Part shown: in pieces, positions 62,306-64,000 of the stretch
How positions within the stretch are numbered: the first letter of the stretch is position 1
Layout of the letters: each line of letters starts with the position of its first letter
Notes under the pieces: model-generated
The model's database searches: none
What the model was told of the DNA's origin: nothing
Seen by the model: only the letters and a program-made list of their open reading frames with translations
Made by a program: the position numbers and the translations under genes
From: Methylococcus mesophilus
GTDB lineage: Bacteria; Pseudomonadota; Gammaproteobacteria; Methylococcales; Methylococcaceae
Assembly: GCF_026247885.1 (NCBI RefSeq)
Contig: NZ_CP110921.1
Location: 868,001-932,000 of the forward strand
DNA: 64,000 nucleotides
Reading direction: 5' to 3'

Positions 62306-63851
62306 TGGCTGTTTCTCCTTGTCGAGGAAGCGATATTCGCACACGCAACCGCGGCGACGATTCGTCACACCAGGGGATTCTGACCCTGACCAGGGTACCC
62401 TTGCCGGTCGGCGCATCCAGCAACTCGACGCTGCCATGGTGGCTCATGACGCATTCACGGACGATGGCCAGACCGAGCCCCGTGCCCGGGATGCCCAGTT
62501 CCCGGCCCTTGCTGCCCTGGAAGAAAGGCTCGAACACCTGGTGCCGCTCTTCCGGCGCTATCCCCGGCCCCTCGTCGCCGACTTCGAGTTCCATGTAGTG
62601 GTCCAGGGCACAGAGCCGCAGTGAAATCAGGCCGCCGGTCGGGGAATATTTGACCGCGTTGGACAGAAGGTTGTCGACCACAGTGCGGAGTTGTTCGCGG
62701 TTGCCTTCGATTTCGATCTTCGCCAGATGCGAATCGACCCGGAGTTCGTTCGCCCGCAGACGCAACTGATACTCCTCCAGGACCTCGACCACCAGCGCAT
62801 GCATGTCCACCGGTTCGCGCCGGAGCGCAGCCGGGTCGGCGTTGGCTTGGCTGAAATTGATCAGCGCGGTGATCAGCCGCTCGAGCCGCTGGGTGTTGCT
62901 GACCAGTATCTGGGTGATTTCCTTCTGCTCCGGATTCAGCTCGCCCACCACTTCATCGGCCAGCAGCCCCGTGCCTTCGTGGATGGTCGCGAGCGGCGTC
63001 TTGACTTCGTGCGACACGTGGCGCATGAACTGCTGCTTGGCCTCCTCCAGCGCATTCAGCCGGCCTCTGAGCCATTCCAGGCGCTCGCCCAGGAACGTCA
63101 GGTCGGACGGCCCGGTAACGCTGACCGGCTGGCGGTAATCGCCGCTCCCCAACTGGCGGATCGCCGACTCCAGCTGGCGGATCGGACGGGTGATGAGGAC
63201 CGTGAACAGGACGACGAGGCAGGCGGCCCCGGGAACCAACACCGCCGACCGCACCAGGATGCGGTCCTGGACGTTCTTGGAATGCCCGTCGAGCAGCGCG
63301 ACATCCTTGTCGATCAGCACCGTATAGGCCTGCGACAAAGCCCTGGCCCTCATCCCCAGCGCCTGGAACACATCGTCAAATTTCGCCAGCGCCGCCAAGG
63401 AACCCTGCGAGTTACGCCGCTGCGCCGCCCCTTGCGCTTTCGCCTTGCGGCTTTCGTAAACCTCGACCACGCTCTGATAGGCGGACGCCTCGTCCGATCC
63501 GAACTGGTCGAGCTGGGCGGTCAACGGCTCGTCTTCAGTCCGGACCCGCAAGTCCAGCACGATGTCCTGCACTTGCTCATGCATCGCCTTGAAGGCACTG
63601 CGCATATCCGCGTCATCGAATACCAGAAGCTGCTTTCCCTTGCGCTCCAGATCGCTTAGCCGCTCCATCAGCAGGAAGCTTTTCTGGCTGAGCTGGGCGA
63701 CGGAATAGACGGTTTTTCGGGACTGCGCGGCAAGATCGTCGACGGCGCTGACGGTCGAGCCGATGGCAACCAGCAATGGCAGAGCCGCCAGCACGAAGCC
63801 GCCGAGTACCAGTTTGCTAACCGACAGCGAAGGGAAACGGAATTTGTACAA
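62298..63851 (-). CDS. glrK: Sensor histidine kinase GlrK (QseE)
   Basis: 517 residues. Two membrane segments (about 12-34 and 203-221) flank a helical periplasmic domain. HAMP follows, then the phosphoacceptor His281 in MRHVSHEVKTPLATI, and a HATPase domain with DNLLSNAVKYSP, GDEGPGIAPEE and GTGLGLAIVRE. The start is a TTG at 63851 with AGGA nine bases upstream; no ATG is available nearby that keeps the first membrane segment. First gene of glrK-qseG-glrR. Confidence 0.92.
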   Translation of the reverse strand: MYKFRFPSLSVSKLVLGGFVLAALPLLVAIGSTVSAVDDLAAQSRKTVYSVAQLSQKSFLLMERLSDLERKGKQLLVFDDADMRSAFKAMHEQVQDIVLDLRVRTEDEPLTAQLDQFGSDEASAYQSVVEVYESRKAKAQGAAQRRNSQGSLAALAKFDDVFQALGMRARALSQAYTVLIDKDVALLDGHSKNVQDRILVRSAVLVPGAACLVVLFTVLITRPIRQLESAIRQLGSGDYRQPVSVTGPSDLTFLGERLEWLRGRLNALEEAKQQFMRHVSHEVKTPLATIHEGTGLLADEVVGELNPEQKEITQILVSNTQRLERLITALINFSQANADPAALRREPVDMHALVVEVLEEYQLRLRANELRVDSHLAKIEIEGNREQLRTVVDNLLSNAVKYSPTGGLISLRLCALDHYMELEVGDEGPGIAPEERHQVFEPFFQGSKGRELGIPGTGLGLAIVRECVMSHHGSVELLDAPTGKGTLVRVRIPWCDESSPRLRVRISLPRQGETANV

Positions 63852-63878
63852 CGTAAAGATTCCTGCTGCTAGGGCCGC

Positions 63879-64000
63879 TCAAAACGCGTATTTTCGCACC
63901 GCATCGGCCAGCAGAGGTGCGAGACACATTCGGTTGGTGGGGTGGCTGATGCTGTCGGTCGAGACTATCTCCCCGACGCCGGCCTGCTTGAGCCGGTTCC
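63879..64000 (-). CDS. Ribose-phosphate pyrophosphokinase, C-terminal 40 residues (runs off the right edge)
   Basis: The minus strand enters the window open and reads NRLKQAGVGEIVSTDSISHP, then TNRMCLAPLLADAVRKYAF and a stop. The TDSI.HPTNR...APLLA pattern is the conserved C-terminus of PRPP synthetase-type proteins. It makes PRPP from ribose-5-phosphate and ATP if the rest is intact. It ends 27 bases before the glrK start, so the genes may be co-transcribed. Confidence 0.75.
   Translation of the reverse strand, partial: NRLKQAGVGEIVSTDSISHPTNRMCLAPLLADAVRKYAF

Overview
The window looks like chromosome from a gammaproteobacterium. The evidence is a complete tolQRAB-pal-cpoB block joined to ruvCAB/ybgC, a glrK-qseG-glrR block, gltX, queC/queE and an exosortase-H system. 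Gene content and protein style fit a methanotroph of the Methylococcaceae type, but that assignment is inference; no 16S rRNA or methane oxidation gene is present.

Layout. (1) 1-5.1 kb: an IS630-type transposase runs off the left edge, followed by a small sorting operon of an ice-binding-fold (DUF3494) repeat protein ending in an IPTL-CTERM signal, exosortase H and its membrane partner. (2) 5.3-20.5 kb: an envelope and stress region with a P2-type ATPase, ydbH-ynbE-ydbL, a BON lipoprotein, an MlaE/F/D-like MCE transporter with a PqiC-like lipoprotein, a serine hydrolase, a cyclopropane-synthase-family methyltransferase, a PRC-barrel protein, CsbD and a decayed DUF3309 gene. A 21-bp near-palindromic motif occurs upstream of both the BON gene and the methyltransferase gene. 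(3) 20.8-23.4 kb: an IS5-type element followed by decayed genes. (4) 23.7-39.2 kb: a compact core block on the minus strand, yebC-ruvCAB-ybgC, then tolQRAB-pal-cpoB-queE-queC-gltX-tRNA-Ala-tRNA-Glu. It is interrupted on the plus strand by a dynamin-like GTPase gene and a lipoprotein gene between ybgC and tolQ. (5) 39.2-43.9 kb: an IS-rich patch (IS630 remnant, IS3-family elements of two kinds) with a small Cys-His-Asp protein, YaiI and a HicB-like fragment. (6) 44.0-53.0 kb: an Anbu (bacterial proteasome homologue) cluster, with circularly permuted ATP-grasp, alpha-E, Anbu and transglutaminase/DUF2126 genes. A fifth gene encodes a protein resembling 4-hydroxyphenylpyruvate dioxygenase. An IS5-type copy has landed exactly at the stop codon between the fourth and fifth genes. 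(7) 53.0-57.2 kb: transposase remnants, a full and a partial IS407-type copy, and a large helical protein gene that has lost its 5' end, flanked by a roughly 60-bp imperfect direct repeat and followed by tRNA-Lys. (8) 57.5-64 kb: a lipoprotein gene, mtaB, cysZ, glrR-qseG-glrK, and the 3' end of a ribose-phosphate pyrophosphokinase gene.

Themes. Much of the window serves the cell envelope: inter-membrane lipid transport, the Tol-Pal system, envelope stress sensing and exosortase-mediated surface sorting. The strongest candidate for something undescribed is the Anbu cluster extended by a metal-site VOC protein. If the IS element is removed, that gene would start only 12 nt after the DUF2126 stop codon. 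All identifications were made by reading the sequence; no database search was run.
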